Assembly: GCA_964020085.1 (NCBI GenBank)
Contig: OZ026601.1
Coordinates: 28,744,618-28,808,617, forward strand
Reading direction: 5' to 3'
Source of the DNA: Micromussa lordhowensis
Lineage: Eukaryota > Cnidaria > Anthozoa > Scleractinia > Lobophylliidae
Length of the DNA stretch: 64,000 nt
A program made the translations under genes and the position numbers. Below are positions 47,320 to 60,700 of the stretch, piece by piece. The notes under the pieces were generated by a model. It searched no databases and had not been told where the DNA came from. It saw only the letters and a list, made by a program, of their open reading frames with translations. Numbering within the stretch: the first letter of the stretch is position 1; every line of letters starts with the position of its first letter.

Positions 47320-50165
47320 GGACACTTATGGAGCCGCAGTTTGCAGAAAAATGTTGTCCTATGTTTGCACTTCAAGTGCATACTAATTAGGAGATGATGC
47401 CATTTGCGCCAGGGTGTTTTTGAAGCCCCTATAGTCGGCCTACTTTTTTGAGCATTTTCCCTTGGTCCCCCCTTGGCAAAATCTCAGAAAAGGGCCGATT
47501 TAAGTAACCTTGCCAAATTTGTCATAACTCGGCTATACGGACACTTATGGAGCCGCAGTTTGCAGCAAAATGTTGTCCTATGTTTGCACTTCAAGTGAAT
47601 ACTAATTAGGAGATGATGCCATTTGCGCCAGGGTGTTTTTGAAGCCTCTATAGTCGGCCTACCTTTTTGAGCATTTTCCCTTGGTCCCCCCTTGGCAAAA
47701 TCTCAGAAAATGGCCGATTTAGGTGTCCTTGCCAAATTTGTCATAACTCGGCTATACGGACACTTATGGAGCCGCAGTTTGCAGAAAAATGTTGTCCTAT
47801 GTTTGCACTTCAAGTGCATACTACCTAGGAGATGATGCCATTTGCGCCAGGGTGTTTTTGAAGCCCCTATAGTCGGCCTACTTTTTTGAGCATTTTCCCT
47901 TGGTCCCCCCTTGGCAAAATCTCAGAAAAGGGCCGATTTAAGTAACCTTGCCAAATTTGTCATAACTCGGCTATACGGACACTTATGGAGCCGCAGTTTG
48001 CAGCAAAATGTTGTTCTATGTTTGCACTTCAAGTGAATACTAATTAGGAGATGATGCCATTTGCGCCAGGGTGTTTTTAAAGCCTCTATAGTCGGCCTAC
48101 CTTTTTGAGCATTTTCCCTTGGTCCCCCCTTGGCAAAATCTCAGAAAATGGCCGATTTAGGTGTCCTTGCCAAATTTGTCATAACTCGGCTATACGGACA
48201 CTTATGGAGCCGCAGTTTGCAGCAAAATGTTGTCCTATCTTTGCACTTTAAGTGCATACTAATTAGGAGATGATGCCATTTGTGCCAGGATGTTTTTGAA
48301 GCCCCTATAGTCGGCCTACTTTTTTGAGCATTTTCCCTTGGTCCCCCCTTGGCAAAATCTCAGAAAATGGCCGATTTAGGTGTCCTTGCCAAATTTGTCA
48401 TAACTCGGCTATACGGACACTTATGGAGCCGCAGTTTGCAGCAAAATGTTGTCCTATGTTTGCACGTCAAGTGCATACTAATAAGGAGATGATGCCATTT
48501 GCGCCAGGATGTTTTTGAAGCCCCTATAGTCGGCCTACTTTTTTGAGCATTTTCCCTTGGTCCCCCCTTGGCAAAATCTCAGAAAATGGCCGATTTAGGT
48601 GTCCTTGCCAAATTTGTCATAACGCGGCTATACGGACACTTATGGAGCCGAAGTTTGCAGTAAAATGTTGTCCTATGTTTGCACTTCAAGTGCATACTAA
48701 TAAGGAGATGATGCCATTTGCGCCAGGATGTTTTTGAAGCCCCTATAGTCGGCCTACTCTTTTGAGCATTTTCCCTTGGTCCCCCCTTGGCAAAATCTCA
48801 GAAAATGGCCGATTTAGGTGTCCTTGCCAAATTTGTCATAACGCGGCTCTACGGACACTTATGGAGCCGCAGTTTGCAGAAAAATGTTGTCCTATGTTTG
48901 CACTTCAAGTGCATACTAATTAGGAGATGATGCCATTTGCGCCAGGGTGTTTTTGAAGCCCCTATAGTCGGCCTACTTTTTTGAGCATTTTCCCTTGGTC
49001 CCCCCTTGGCAAAATCTCAGAAAATGGCCGATTTAGGTGTCCTTGCCAAATTTGTCATAACTCGGCTATACGGACACTTATGGAGCCGCAGTTTGCAGCA
49101 AAATGTTGTCCTATGTTTGCACGTCAAGTGCATACTAATAAGGAGATGATGCCATTTGCGCCAGGATGTTTTTGAAGCCCCTATAGTCGGCCTACTTTTT
49201 TGAGCATTTTCCCTTGGTCCCCCCTTGGCAAAATCTCAGAAAATGGCCGATTTAGGTGTCCTTGCCAAATTTGTCATAACGCGGCTATACGGACACTTAT
49301 GGAGCCGAAGTTTGCAGTAAAATGTTGTCCTATGTTTGCACTTCAAGTGCATACTAATAAGGAGATGATGCCATTTGCGCCAGGATGTTTTTGAAGCCCC
49401 TATAGTCGGCCTACTCTTTTGAGCATTTTCCCTTGGTCCCCCCTTGGCAAAATCTCAGAAAATGGCCGATTTAGGTGTCCTTGCCAAATTTGTCATAACG
49501 CGGCTCTACGGACACTTATGGAGCCGCAGTTTGCAGAAAAATGTTGTCCTATGTTTGCACTTCAAGTGCATACTAATTAGGAGATGATGCCATTTGCGCC
49601 AGGGTGTTTTTGAAGCCCCTATAGTCGGCCTACTTTTTTGAGCATTTTCCCTTGGTCCCCCCTTGGCAAAATCTCAGAAAATGGCCGATTTAGGTGTCCC
49701 TGCCAAATTTGTCATAACTCGGCTATACGGACACTTATGGAGCCGAAGTTTGCAGTAAAATGTTGTCCTATGTTTGGACTTCAAGTGCATACTAATAAGG
49801 AGATGATGCCATTTGCGCCAGGATGTTTTTGAAGCCCCTATAGTCGGCCTACTTTTTTGAGCATTTTCCCTTGGTCCCCCCTTGGCAAAATCTCAGAAAA
49901 TGGCCGATTTAGGTGTCCTTGCCAAATTTGTCATAACGCGGCTCTACGGACACTTATGGAGCCGCAGTTTGCAGAAAAATGTTGTCCTATGTTTGCACTT
50001 CAAGTGCATACTAATTAGGAGATGATGCCATTTGCGCCAGGTGTTTTTGAAGCCCCTATAGTCGGCCTACTTTTTTGAGCATTTTCCCTTGGTCCCCCCT
50101 TGGCAAAATCTCAGAAAAGGGCCGATTTAAGTAACCTTGCCAAATTTGTCATAACTCGGCTATAC
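47320..50165 (+). repeat. 2846-bp higher-order repeat, copy 1
   Basis: Thirteen monomers. CCTAG 47824 and 50670, the GTTTTTAAAGCC variant near 48074 and 50920, and GTTGTTCTATG near 48012 and 50858 are each 2846 bases apart. The block contains an internal trimer duplication (657 bp) at about 48324-49637. Confidence 0.8.
48324..49637 (+). repeat. Trimer duplication, 657-bp period
   Basis: Three monomers (CACGTCAAG unit, GCGGCTATACGG with GCCGAAG unit, GCGGCTCTACGG unit preceded by CTCTTTTGAGC) occur twice in a row at 48324 and 48981. The same pair recurs at 51170 and 51827 inside the next 2846-bp copy, so the trimer duplication is older than the larger one. Confidence 0.82.
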
Positions 50166-53011
50166 GGACACTTATGGAGCCGCAGTTTGCAGCAAAATGT
50201 TGTCCTATGTTTGCACTTCAAGTGAATACTAATTAGGAGATGATGCCATTTGCGCCAGGGTGTTTTTGAAGCCCCTATAGTCGGCCTACTTTTTTGAGCA
50301 TTTTCCCTTGGTCCCCCCTTGGCAAAATCTCAGAAAAGGGCCGATTTAAGTAACCTTGCCAAATTTGTCATAACTCGGCTATACGGACACTTATGGAGCC
50401 GCAGTTTGCAGCAAAATGTTGTCCTATGTTTGCACTTCAAGTGAATACTAATTAGGAGATGATGCCATTTGCGCCAGGGTGTTTTTGAAGCCTCTATAGT
50501 CGGCCTACCTTTTTGAGCATTTTCCCTTGGTCCCCCCTTGGCAAAATCTCAGAAAATGGCCGATTTAGGTGTCCTTGCCAAATTTGTCATAACTCGGCTA
50601 TACGGACACTTATGGAGCCGCAGTTTGCAGAAAAATGTTGTCCTATGTTTGCACTTCAAGTGCATACTACCTAGGAGATGATGCCATTTGCGCCAGGGTG
50701 TTTTTGAAGCCCCTATAGTCGGCCTACTTTTTTGAGCATTTTCCCTTGGTCCCCCCTTGGCAAAATCTCAGAAAAGGGCCGATTTAAGTAACCTTGCCAA
50801 ATTTGTCATAACTCGGCTATACGGACACTTATGGAGCCGCAGTTTGCAGCAAAATGTTGTTCTATGTTTGCACTTCAAGTGAATACTAATTAGGAGATGA
50901 TGCCATTTGCGCCAGGGTGTTTTTAAAGCCTCTATAGTCGGCCTACCTTTTTGAGCATTTTCCCTTGGTCCCCCCTTGGCAAAATCTCAGAAAATGGCCG
51001 ATTTAGGTGTCCTTGCCAAATTTGTCATAACTCGGCTATACGGACACTTATGGAGCCGCAGTTTGCAGCAAAATGTTGTCCTATCTTTGCACTTTAAGTG
51101 CATACTAATTAGGAGATGATGCCATTTGTGCCAGGATGTTTTTGAAGCCCCTATAGTCGGCCTACTTTTTTGAGCATTTTCCCTTGGTCCCCCCTTGGCA
51201 AAATCTCAGAAAATGGCCGATTTAGGTGTCCTTGCCAAATTTGTCATAACTCCGCTATACGGACACTTATGGAGCCGCAGTTTGCAGCAAAATGTTGTCC
51301 TATGTTTGCACGTCAAGTGCATACTAATAAGGAGATGATGCCATTTGCGCCAGGATGTTTTTGAAGCCCCTATAGTCGGCCTACTTTTTTGAGCATTTTC
51401 CCTTGGTCCCCCCTTGGCAAAATCTCAGAAAATGGCCGATTTAGGTGTCCTTGCCAAATTTGTCATAACGCGGCTATACGGACACTTATGGAGCCGAAGT
51501 TTGCAGTAAAATGTTGTCCTATGTTTGCACTTCAAGTGCATACTAATAAGGAGATGATGCCATTTGCGCCAGGATGTTTTTGAAGCCCCTATAGTCGGCC
51601 TACTCTTTTGAGCATTTTCCCTTGGTCCCCCCTTGGCAAAATCTCAGAAAATGGCCGATTTAGGTGTCCTTGCCAAATTTGTCATAACGCGGCTCTACGG
51701 ACACTTATGGAGCCGCAGTTTGCAGAAAAATGTTGTCCTATGTTTGCACTTCAAGTGCATACTAATTAGGAGATGATGCCATTTGCGCCAGGGTGTTTTT
51801 GAAGCCCCTATAGTCGGCCTACTTTTTTGAGCATTTTCCCTTGGTCCCCCCTTGGCAAAATCTCAGAAAATGGCCGATTTAGGTGTCCTTGCCAAATTTG
51901 TCATAACTCGGCTATACGGACACTTATGGAGCCGCAGTTTGCAGCAAAATGTTGTCCTATGTTTGCACGTCAAGTGCATACTAATAAGGAGATGATGCCA
52001 TTTGCGCCAGGATGTTTTTGAAGCCCCTATAGTCGGCCTACTTTTTTGAGCATTTTCCCTTGGTCCCCCCTTGGCAAAATCTCAGAAAATGGCCGATTTA
52101 GGTGTCCTTGCCAAATTTGTCATAACGCGGCTATACGGACACTTATGGAGCCGAAGTTTGCAGTAAAATGTTGTCCTATGTTTGCACTTCAAGTGCATAC
52201 TAATAAGGAGATGATGCCATTTGCGCCAGGATGTTTTTGAAGCCCCTATAGTCGGCCTACTCTTTTGAGCATTTTCCCTTGGTCCCCCCTTGGCAAAATC
52301 TCAGAAAATGGCCGATTTAGGTGTCCTTGCCAAATTTGTCATAACGCGGCTCTACGGACACTTATGGAGCCGCAGTTTGCAGAAAAATGTTGTCCTATGT
52401 TTGCACTTCAAGTGCATACTAATTAGGAGATGATGCCATTTGCGCCAGGGTGTTTTTGAAGCCCCTATAGTCGGCCTACTTTTTTGAGCATTTTCCCTTG
52501 GTCCCCCCTTGGCAAAATCTCAGAAAATGGCCGATTTAGGTGTCCCTGCCAAATTTGTCATAACTCGGCTATACGGACACTTATGGAGCCGAAGTTTGCA
52601 GTAAAATGTTGTCCTATGTTTGGACTTTAAGTGCATACTAATAAGGAGATGATGCCATTTGCGCCAGGATGTTTTTGAAGCCCCTATAGTCGGCCTACTT
52701 TTTTGAGCATTTTCCCTTGGTCCCCCCTTGGCAAAATCTCAGAAAATGGCCGATTTAGGTGTCCTTGCCAAATTTGTCATAACGCGGCTCTACGGACACT
52801 TATGGAGCCGCAGTTTGCAGAAAAATGTTGTCCTATGTTTGCACTTCAAGTGCATACTAATTAGGAGATGATGCCATTTGCGCCAGGTGTTTTTGAAGCC
52901 CCTATAGTCGGCCTACTTTTTTGAGCATTTTCCCTTGGTCCCCCCTTGGCAAAATCTCAGAAAAGGGCCGATTTAAGTAACCTTGCCAAATTTGTCATAA
53001 CTCGGCTATAC
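50166..53011 (+). repeat. 2846-bp higher-order repeat, copy 2
   Basis: Direct tandem partner of 47320-50165, including the nested trimer duplication. A private change is ACTCCGC near 51252. Similarity carries on to about 53113, where GAAGCCTCTA replaces GAAGCCCCTA. Confidence 0.8.
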
Positions 53012-53349
53012 GGACACTTATGGAGCCGCAGTTTGCAGCAAAATGTTGTCCTATGTTTGCACTTCAAGTGAATACTAATTAGGAGATGATGCCATTTGCG
53101 CCAGGGTGTTTTTGAAGCCTCTATAGTCGGCCTACTTTTTTTAGCATTTTCCCTTGGTCCCCCCTTGGCAAAATCTCAGAAAATGGCCGATTTAGGTGTC
53201 CTTGCCAAATTTGTCATAACTCGGCTATACGGACACTTATGGAGCCGCAGTTTGCAGCAAAATGTTGTCCTATCTTTGCACTTTAAGTGCATACTAATTA
53301 GGAGATGATGCCATTTGTGCCAGGATGTTTTTGAAGCCCCTATAGTCGG

Positions 53350-56300
53350 CCTACTTTTTTGAGCATTTTCCCTTGGTCCCCCCTTGGCAAAATCTCAGAA
53401 AATGGCCGATTTAGGTGTCCTTGCCAAATTTGTCATAACTCGGCTATACGGACAGTTATGGAGCCGCAGTTTGCAGCAAAATGTTGTCCTATGTTTGCAC
53501 GTCAAGTGCATACTAATAAGGAGATGATGCCATTTGCGCCAGGATGTTTTTGAAGCCCCTATAGTCGGCCTACTTTTTTGAGCATTTTCCCTTGGTCCCC
53601 CCTTGGCAAAATCTCAGAAAATGGCCGATTTAGGTGTCCTTGCCAAATTTGTCATAACTCGGCTATACGGACACTTATGGAGCCGAAGTTTGCAGTAAAA
53701 TGTTGTCCTATGTTTGCACTTCAAGTGCATACTAATAAGGAGATGATGCCATTTGCGCCAGGATGTTTTTGAAGCCCCTATAGTCGGCCTACTTTTTTGA
53801 GCATTTTCCCTTGGTCCCCCCTTGGCAAAATCTCAGAAAATGGCCGATTTAGGTGTCCTTGCCAAATTTGTCATAACGCGGCTCTACGGACACTTATGGA
53901 GCCGCAGTTTGCAGAAAAATGTTGTCCTATGTTTGCACTTCAAGTGTATACTAATTAGGAGATGATGCCATTTGCGCCAGGTGTTTTTGAAGCCCCTATA
54001 GTCGGCCTACTTTTTTGACCATTTTCCCTTGGTCCCCCCTTGGCAAAATCTCAGAAAAGGGCCGATTTAAGTAACCTTGCCAAATTTGTCATAACTCGGC
54101 TATACGGACACTTATGGAGCCGCAGTTTGCAGCAAAATGTTGTCCTATGTTTGCACTTCCAGTGCATACTAATTAGGAGATGATGCCATTTGCGCCAGGG
54201 TGTTTTTGAAGCCCCTATAGTCGGCCTACTTTTTTGAGCATTTTCCCTTGGTCCCCCCTTGGCAAAATCTCAGAAAATGGCCGATTTAGGTGTCCTTGCC
54301 AAATTTGTCATAACTCGGCTTTACAGACACTTATGGAGCCGCAGTTTGCAGCAAAATGTTGTCCTATGTTTGCACTTCAAGTGCATACTAATTAGGAGAT
54401 GATGCCATTTGCGCCAGGGTGTTTTTGAAGCCCCTATAGTCGGCCTACTTTTTTGAGCATTTTCCCTTGGTCCCCCCTTGGCAAAATCTCAGAAAATGGC
54501 CGATTTAGGTGCGCTTGCCAAATTTGTCATAACTCGGCTATACGGACACTTATGGAGCCGAAGTTTGCAGTAAAATGTTGTCCTATGTTTGGACTTCAAG
54601 TGCATACTAATAAGGAGATGATGCCATTTGCGCCAGGATGTTTTTGAAGCCCCTATAGTCGGCCTACTTTTTTGAGGATTTTCCCTTGGTCCCCCCTTGG
54701 CAAAATCTCAGAAAATGGCCGATTTAGGTGTCCTTGCCAAATTTGTCATAACGTGGCTGTACGGACACTTATGGAGCCGCAGTTTGCAGAAAAATGTTGT
54801 CCTATATTTGCACTTCAAGTGCATACTAATTAGGAGATGATGCCATTTGCGCCAGGGTGTTTTTGAAGCCCCTATAGTCGGCCTACTTTTTTGAGCATTT
54901 TCCCTTGGTCCCCCCTTGGCAAAATCTCAGAAAAGGGCCGATTTAAGTAACCTTGCCAAATTTGTAATAACTCGGCTATACGGACACTTATGGAGCCGCA
55001 GTTTGCAGCAAAATGTTGTCCTATGTTTGCACTTCAAGTGAATACTAATTAGGAGATGATGCCATTTGCGCCAGGGTGTTTTTGAAGCCTCTATATTCGG
55101 CCTACTTTTTTGAGCATTTTCCCTTGGTCCCCCCTTGGCAAAATCTCAGAAAATGGCCGATTTAGGTGTCCTTGCCAAATTTGTCATAACTCGGCTATAC
55201 GGACACTTATGGAGCCGCAGTTTGCAGCAAAATGTTGTCCTATCTTTGCACTTTAAGTGCATACTAATTAGGAGATGATGCCATTTGTGCCAGGATGTTT
55301 TTGAAGCCCCTATAGTCGGCCTACTTTTTTGAGCATTTTCCCTTGGTCCCCCCTTGGCAAAATCTCAGAAAATGGCCGATTTAGGTGTCCTTGCCAAATT
55401 CGGCTATACGGACACTTATGGAGCCGCAGTTTGCAGCAAAATGTTGTCCTATGTTTGCACGTCAAGTGCATACCAATAAGGAGATGATGCCATTTGCGCC
55501 AGGATGTTTTTGAAGCCCCTATAGTCGGCCTACTTTTTTGAGCATTTTCCCTTGGTCCCGCCTTGGCAAAATCTCAGAAAATGGCCGATTTAGGTGTCCT
55601 TGCCAAATTTGTCATAACTCGGCTATACGGACACTTATGGAGCCGAAGTTTGCAGTAAAATGTTGTCCTATGTTTGCACTTCAAGTGCATACTAATAAGG
55701 AGATGATGCCATTTGCGCCAGGATGTTTTTGAAGCCCCTATAGTCGGCCTACTTTTTTGAGCATTTTCCCTTGGTCCCCCCTTGGCAAAATCTCAGAAAA
55801 TGGCCGATTTAGGTGTCCTTGCCAAATTTGTCATAACGCGGCTATACGGACACTTATGGAGCCGAAGTTTGCAGTAAAATGTTGTCCTATGTTTGCACTT
55901 CAAGTGCATACTAATAAGGAGATGATGCCATTTGCGCCAGGATGTTTTTGAAGCCCCTATAGTCGGCCTACTCTTTTGAGCATTTTCCCTTGGTCCCCCC
56001 TTGGCAAAATCTCAGAAAATGGCCGATTTAGGTGTCCTTGCCAAATTTGTCATAACGCGGCTCTACGGACACTTATGGAGCCGCAGTTTGCAGAAAAATG
56101 TTGTCCTATGTTTGCACTTCAAGTGCATACTAATTAGGAGATGATGCCATTTGCGCCAGGGTGTTTTTGAAGCCCCTATAGTCGGCCTACTTTTTTGAGC
56201 ATTTTCCCTTGGTCCCCCCTTGGCAAAATCTCAGAAAATGGCCGATTTAGGTGTCCCTGCCAAATTTGTCATAACTCGGCTATACGGACACTTATGGAGC

Positions 56301-57718
56301 CGAAGTTTGCAGTAAAATGTTGTCCTATGTTTGGACTTCAAGTGCATACTAATAAGGAGATGATGCCATTTGCGCCAGGATGTTTTTGAAGCCCCTATAG
56401 TCGGCCTACTTTTTTGAGCATTTTCCCTTGGTCCCCCCTTGGCAAAATCTCAGAAAATGGCCGATTTAGGTGTCCTTGCCAAATTTGTCATAACGCGGCT
56501 CTACGGACACTTATGGAGCCGCAGTTTGCAGAAAAATGTTGTCCTATGTTTGCACTTCAAGTGCATACTAATTAGGAGATGATGCCATTTGCGCCAGGTG
56601 TTTTTGAAGCCCCTATAGTCGGCCTACTTTTTTGAGCATTTTCCCTTGGTCCCCCCTTGGCAAAATCTCAGAAAAGGGCCGATTTAAGTAACCTTGCCAA
56701 ATTTGTCATAACTCGGCTATACGGACACTTATGGAGCCGCAGTTTGCAGCAAAATGTTGTCCTATGTTTGCACTTCAAGTGAATACTAATTAGGAGATGA
56801 TGCCATTTGCGCCAGGGTGTTTTTGAAGCCTCTATAGTCGGCCTACTTTTTTTAGCATTTTCCCTTGGTCCCCCCTTGGCAAAATCTCAGAAAATGGCCG
56901 ATTTAGGTGTCCTTGCCAAATTTGTCATAACTCGGCTATACGGACACTTATGGAGCCGCAGTTTGCAGCAAAATGTTGTCCTATCTTTGCACTTTAAGTG
57001 CATACTAATTAGGAGATGATGCCATTTGTGCCAGGATGTTTTTGAAGCCCCTATAGTCGGCCTACTTTTTTGAGCATTTTCCCTTGGTCCCCCCTTGGCA
57101 AAATCTCAGAAAATGGCCGATTTAGGTGTCCTTGCCAAATTTGTCATAACTCGGCTATACGGACAGTTATGGAGCCGCAGTTTGCAGCAAAATGTTGTCC
57201 TATGTTTGCACGTCAAGTGCATACTAATAAGGAGATGATGCCATTTGCGCCAGGATGTTTTTGAAGCCCCTATAGTCGGCCTACTTTTTTGAGCATTTTC
57301 CCTTGGTCCCCCCTTGGCAAAATCTCAGAAAATGGCCGATTTAGGTGTCCTTGCCAAATTTGTCATAACTCGGCTATACGGACACTTATGGAGCCGAAGT
57401 TTGCAGTAAAATGTTGTCCTATGTTTGCACTTCAAGTGCATACTAATTAGGAGATGATGCCATTTGCGCCAGGGTGTTTTTGAAGCCCCTATAGTCGGCC
57501 TACTTTTTTGAGCATTTTCCCTTGGTCCCCCCTTGGCAAAATCTCAGAAAAGGGCCGATTTAAGTAACCTTGCCAAATTTGTCATAACTCGGCTATACGG
57601 ACACTTATGGAGCCGCAGTTTGCAGCAAAATGTTGTCCTATGTTTGCACTTCAAGTGAATACTAATTAGGAGATGATGCCATTTGCGCCAGGGTGTTTTT
57701 GAAGCCTCTATAGTCGGC
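53350..57718 (+). repeat. 4368-bp higher-order repeat, copy 1
   Basis: Twenty monomers, 12 bases short of 20 x 219 (one 10-bp deletion and two single-base losses). Landmarks repeat 4368 bases downstream throughout: GACAGTTATGG 53452 and 57820, TTGACCATTTT near 54016 and 58384, the 10-bp deletion near 55400 and 59768, GGTCCCGCC near 55555 and 59923, and TTTTTTTAGC near 56847 and 61215. Confidence 0.87.
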
Positions 57719-60700
57719 CTACCTTTTTGAGCATTTTCCCTTGGTCCCCCCTTGGCAAAATCTCAGAAAATGGCCGATTTAGGTGTCCTTGCCAAATTTG
57801 TCATAACTCGGCTATACGGACAGTTATGGAGCCGCAGTTTGCAGCAAAATGTTGTCCTATGTTTGCACGTCAAGTGCATACTAATAAGGAGATGATGCCA
57901 TTTGCGCCAGGATGTTTTTGAAGCCCCTATAGTCGGCCTACTTTTTTGAGCATTTTCCCTTGGTCCCCCCTTGGCAAAATCTCAGAAAATGGCCGATTTA
58001 GGTGTCCTTGCCAAATTTGTCATAACTCGGCTATACGGACACTTATGGAGCCGAAGTTTGCAGTAAAATGTTGTCCTATGTTTGCACTTCAAGTGCATAC
58101 TAATAAGGAGATGATGCCATTTGCGCCAGGATGTTTTTGAAGCCCCTATAGTCGGCCTACTTTTTTGAGCATTTTCCCTTGGTCCCCCCTTGGCAAAATC
58201 TCAGAAAATGGCCGATTTAGGTGTCCTTGCCAAATTTGTCATAACGCGGCTCTACGGACACTTATGGAGCCGCAGTTTGCAGAAAAATGTTGTCCTATGT
58301 TTGCACTTCAAGTGTATACTAATTAGGAGATGATGCCATTTGCGCCAGGTGTTTTTGAAGCCCCTATAGTCGGCCTACTTTTTTGACCATTTTCCCTTGG
58401 TCCCCCCTTGGCAAAATCTCAGAAAAGGGCCGATTTAAGTAACCTTGCCAAATTTGTCATAACTCGGCTATACGGACACTTATGGAGCCGCAGTTTGCAG
58501 CAAAATGTTGTCCTATGTTTGCACTTCCAGTGCATACTAATTAGGAGATGATGCCATTTGCGCCAGGGTGTTTTTGAAGCCCCTATAGTCGGCCTACTTT
58601 TTTGAGCATTTTCCCTTGGTCCCCCCTTGGCAAAATGTCAGAAAATGGCCGATTTAGGTGTCCTTGCCAAATTTGTCATAACTCGGCTTTACCGACACTT
58701 ATGGAGCCGCAGTTTGCAGCAAAATGTTGTCCTATGTTTGCACTTCAAGTGCATACTAATTAGGAGATGATGCCATTTGCGCCAGGGTGTTTTTGAAGCC
58801 CCTATAGTCGGCCTACTTTTTTGAGCATTTTCCCTTGGTCCCCCCTTGGCAAAATCTCAGAAAATGGCCGATTTAGGTGCGCTTGCCAAATTTGTCATAA
58901 CTCGGCTATACGGACACTTATGGAGCCGAAGTTTGCAGTAAAATGTTGTCCTATGTTTGGACTTCAAGTGCATACTAATAAGGAGATGATGCCATTTGCG
59001 CCAGGATGTTTTTGAAGCCCCTATAGTCGGCCTACTTTTTTGAGGATTTTCCCTTGGTCCCCCCTTGGCAAAATCTCAGAAAATGGCCGATTTAGGTGTC
59101 CTTGCCAAATTTGTCATAACGTGGCTGTACGGACACTTATGGAGCCGCAGTTTGCAGAAAAATGTTGTCCTATATTTGCACTTCAAGTGCATACTAATTA
59201 GGAGATGATGCCATTTGCGCCAGGGTGTTTTTGAAGCCCCTATAGTCGGCCTACTTTTTTGAGCATTTTCCCTTGGTCCCCCCTTGGCAAAATCTCAGAA
59301 AAGGGCCGATTTAAGTAACCTTGCCAAATTTGTAATAACTCGGCTATACGGACACTTATGGAGCCGCAGTTTGCAGCAAAATGTTGTCCTATGTTTGCAC
59401 TTCAAGTGAATACTAATTAGGAGATGATGCCATTTGCGCCAGGGTGTTTTTGAAGCCTCTATATTCGGCCTACTTTTTTGAGCATTTTCCCTTGGTCCCC
59501 CCTTGGCAAAATCTCAGAAAATGGCCGATTTAGGTGTCCTTGCCAAATTTGTCATAACTCGGCTATACGGACACTTATGGAGCCGCAGTTTGCAGCAAAA
59601 TGTTGTCCTATCTTTGCACTTTAAGTGCATACTAATTAGGAGATGATGCCATTTGTGCCAGGATGTTTTTGAAGCCCCTATAGTCGGCCTACTTTTTTGA
59701 GCATTTTCCCTTGGTCCCCCCTTGGCAAAATCTCAGAAAATGGCCGATTTAGGTGTCCTTGCCAAATTCGGCTATACGGACACTTATGGAGCCGCAGTTT
59801 GCAGCAAAATGTTGTCCTATGTTTGCACGTCAAGTGCATACCAATAAGGAGATGATGCCATTTGCGCCAGGATGTTTTTGAAGCCCCTATAGTCGGCCTA
59901 CTTTTTTGAGCATTTTCCCTTGGTCCCGCCTTGGCAAAATCTCAGAAAATGGCCGATTTAGGTGTCCTTGCCAAATTTGTCATAACTCGGCTATACGGAC
60001 ACTTATGGAGCCGAAGTTTGCAGTAAAATGTTGTCCTATGTTTGCACTTCAAGTGCATACTAATAAGGAGATGATGCCATTTGCGCCAGGATGTTTTTGA
60101 AGCCCCTATAGTCGGCCTACTTTTTTGAGCATTTTCCCTTGGTCCCCCCTTGGCAAAATCTCAGAAAATGGCCGATTTAGGTGTCCTTGCCAAATTTGTC
60201 ATAACGCGGCTATACGGACACTTATGGAGCCGAAGTTTGCAGTAAAATGTTGTCCTATGTTTGCACTTCAAGTGCATACTAATAAGGAGATGATGCCATT
60301 TGCGCCAGGATGTTTTTGAAGCCCCTATAGTCGGCCTACTCTTTTGAGCATTTTCCCTTGGTCCCCCCTTGGCAAAATCTCAGAAAATGGCCGATTTAGG
60401 TGTCCTTGCCAAATTTGTCATAACGCGGCTCTACGGACACTTATGGAGCCGCAGTTTGCAGAAAAATGTTGTCCTATGTTTGCACTTCAAGTGCATACTA
60501 ATTAGGAGATGATGCCATTTGCGCCAGGGTGTTTTTGAAGCCCCTATAGTCGGCCTACTTTTTTGAGCATTTTCCCTTGGTCCCCCCTTGGCAAAATCTC
60601 AGAAAATGGCCGATTTAGGTGTCCCTGCCAAATTTGTCATAACTCGGCTATACGGACACTTATGGAGCCGAAGTTTGCAGTAAAATGTTGTCCTATGTTT

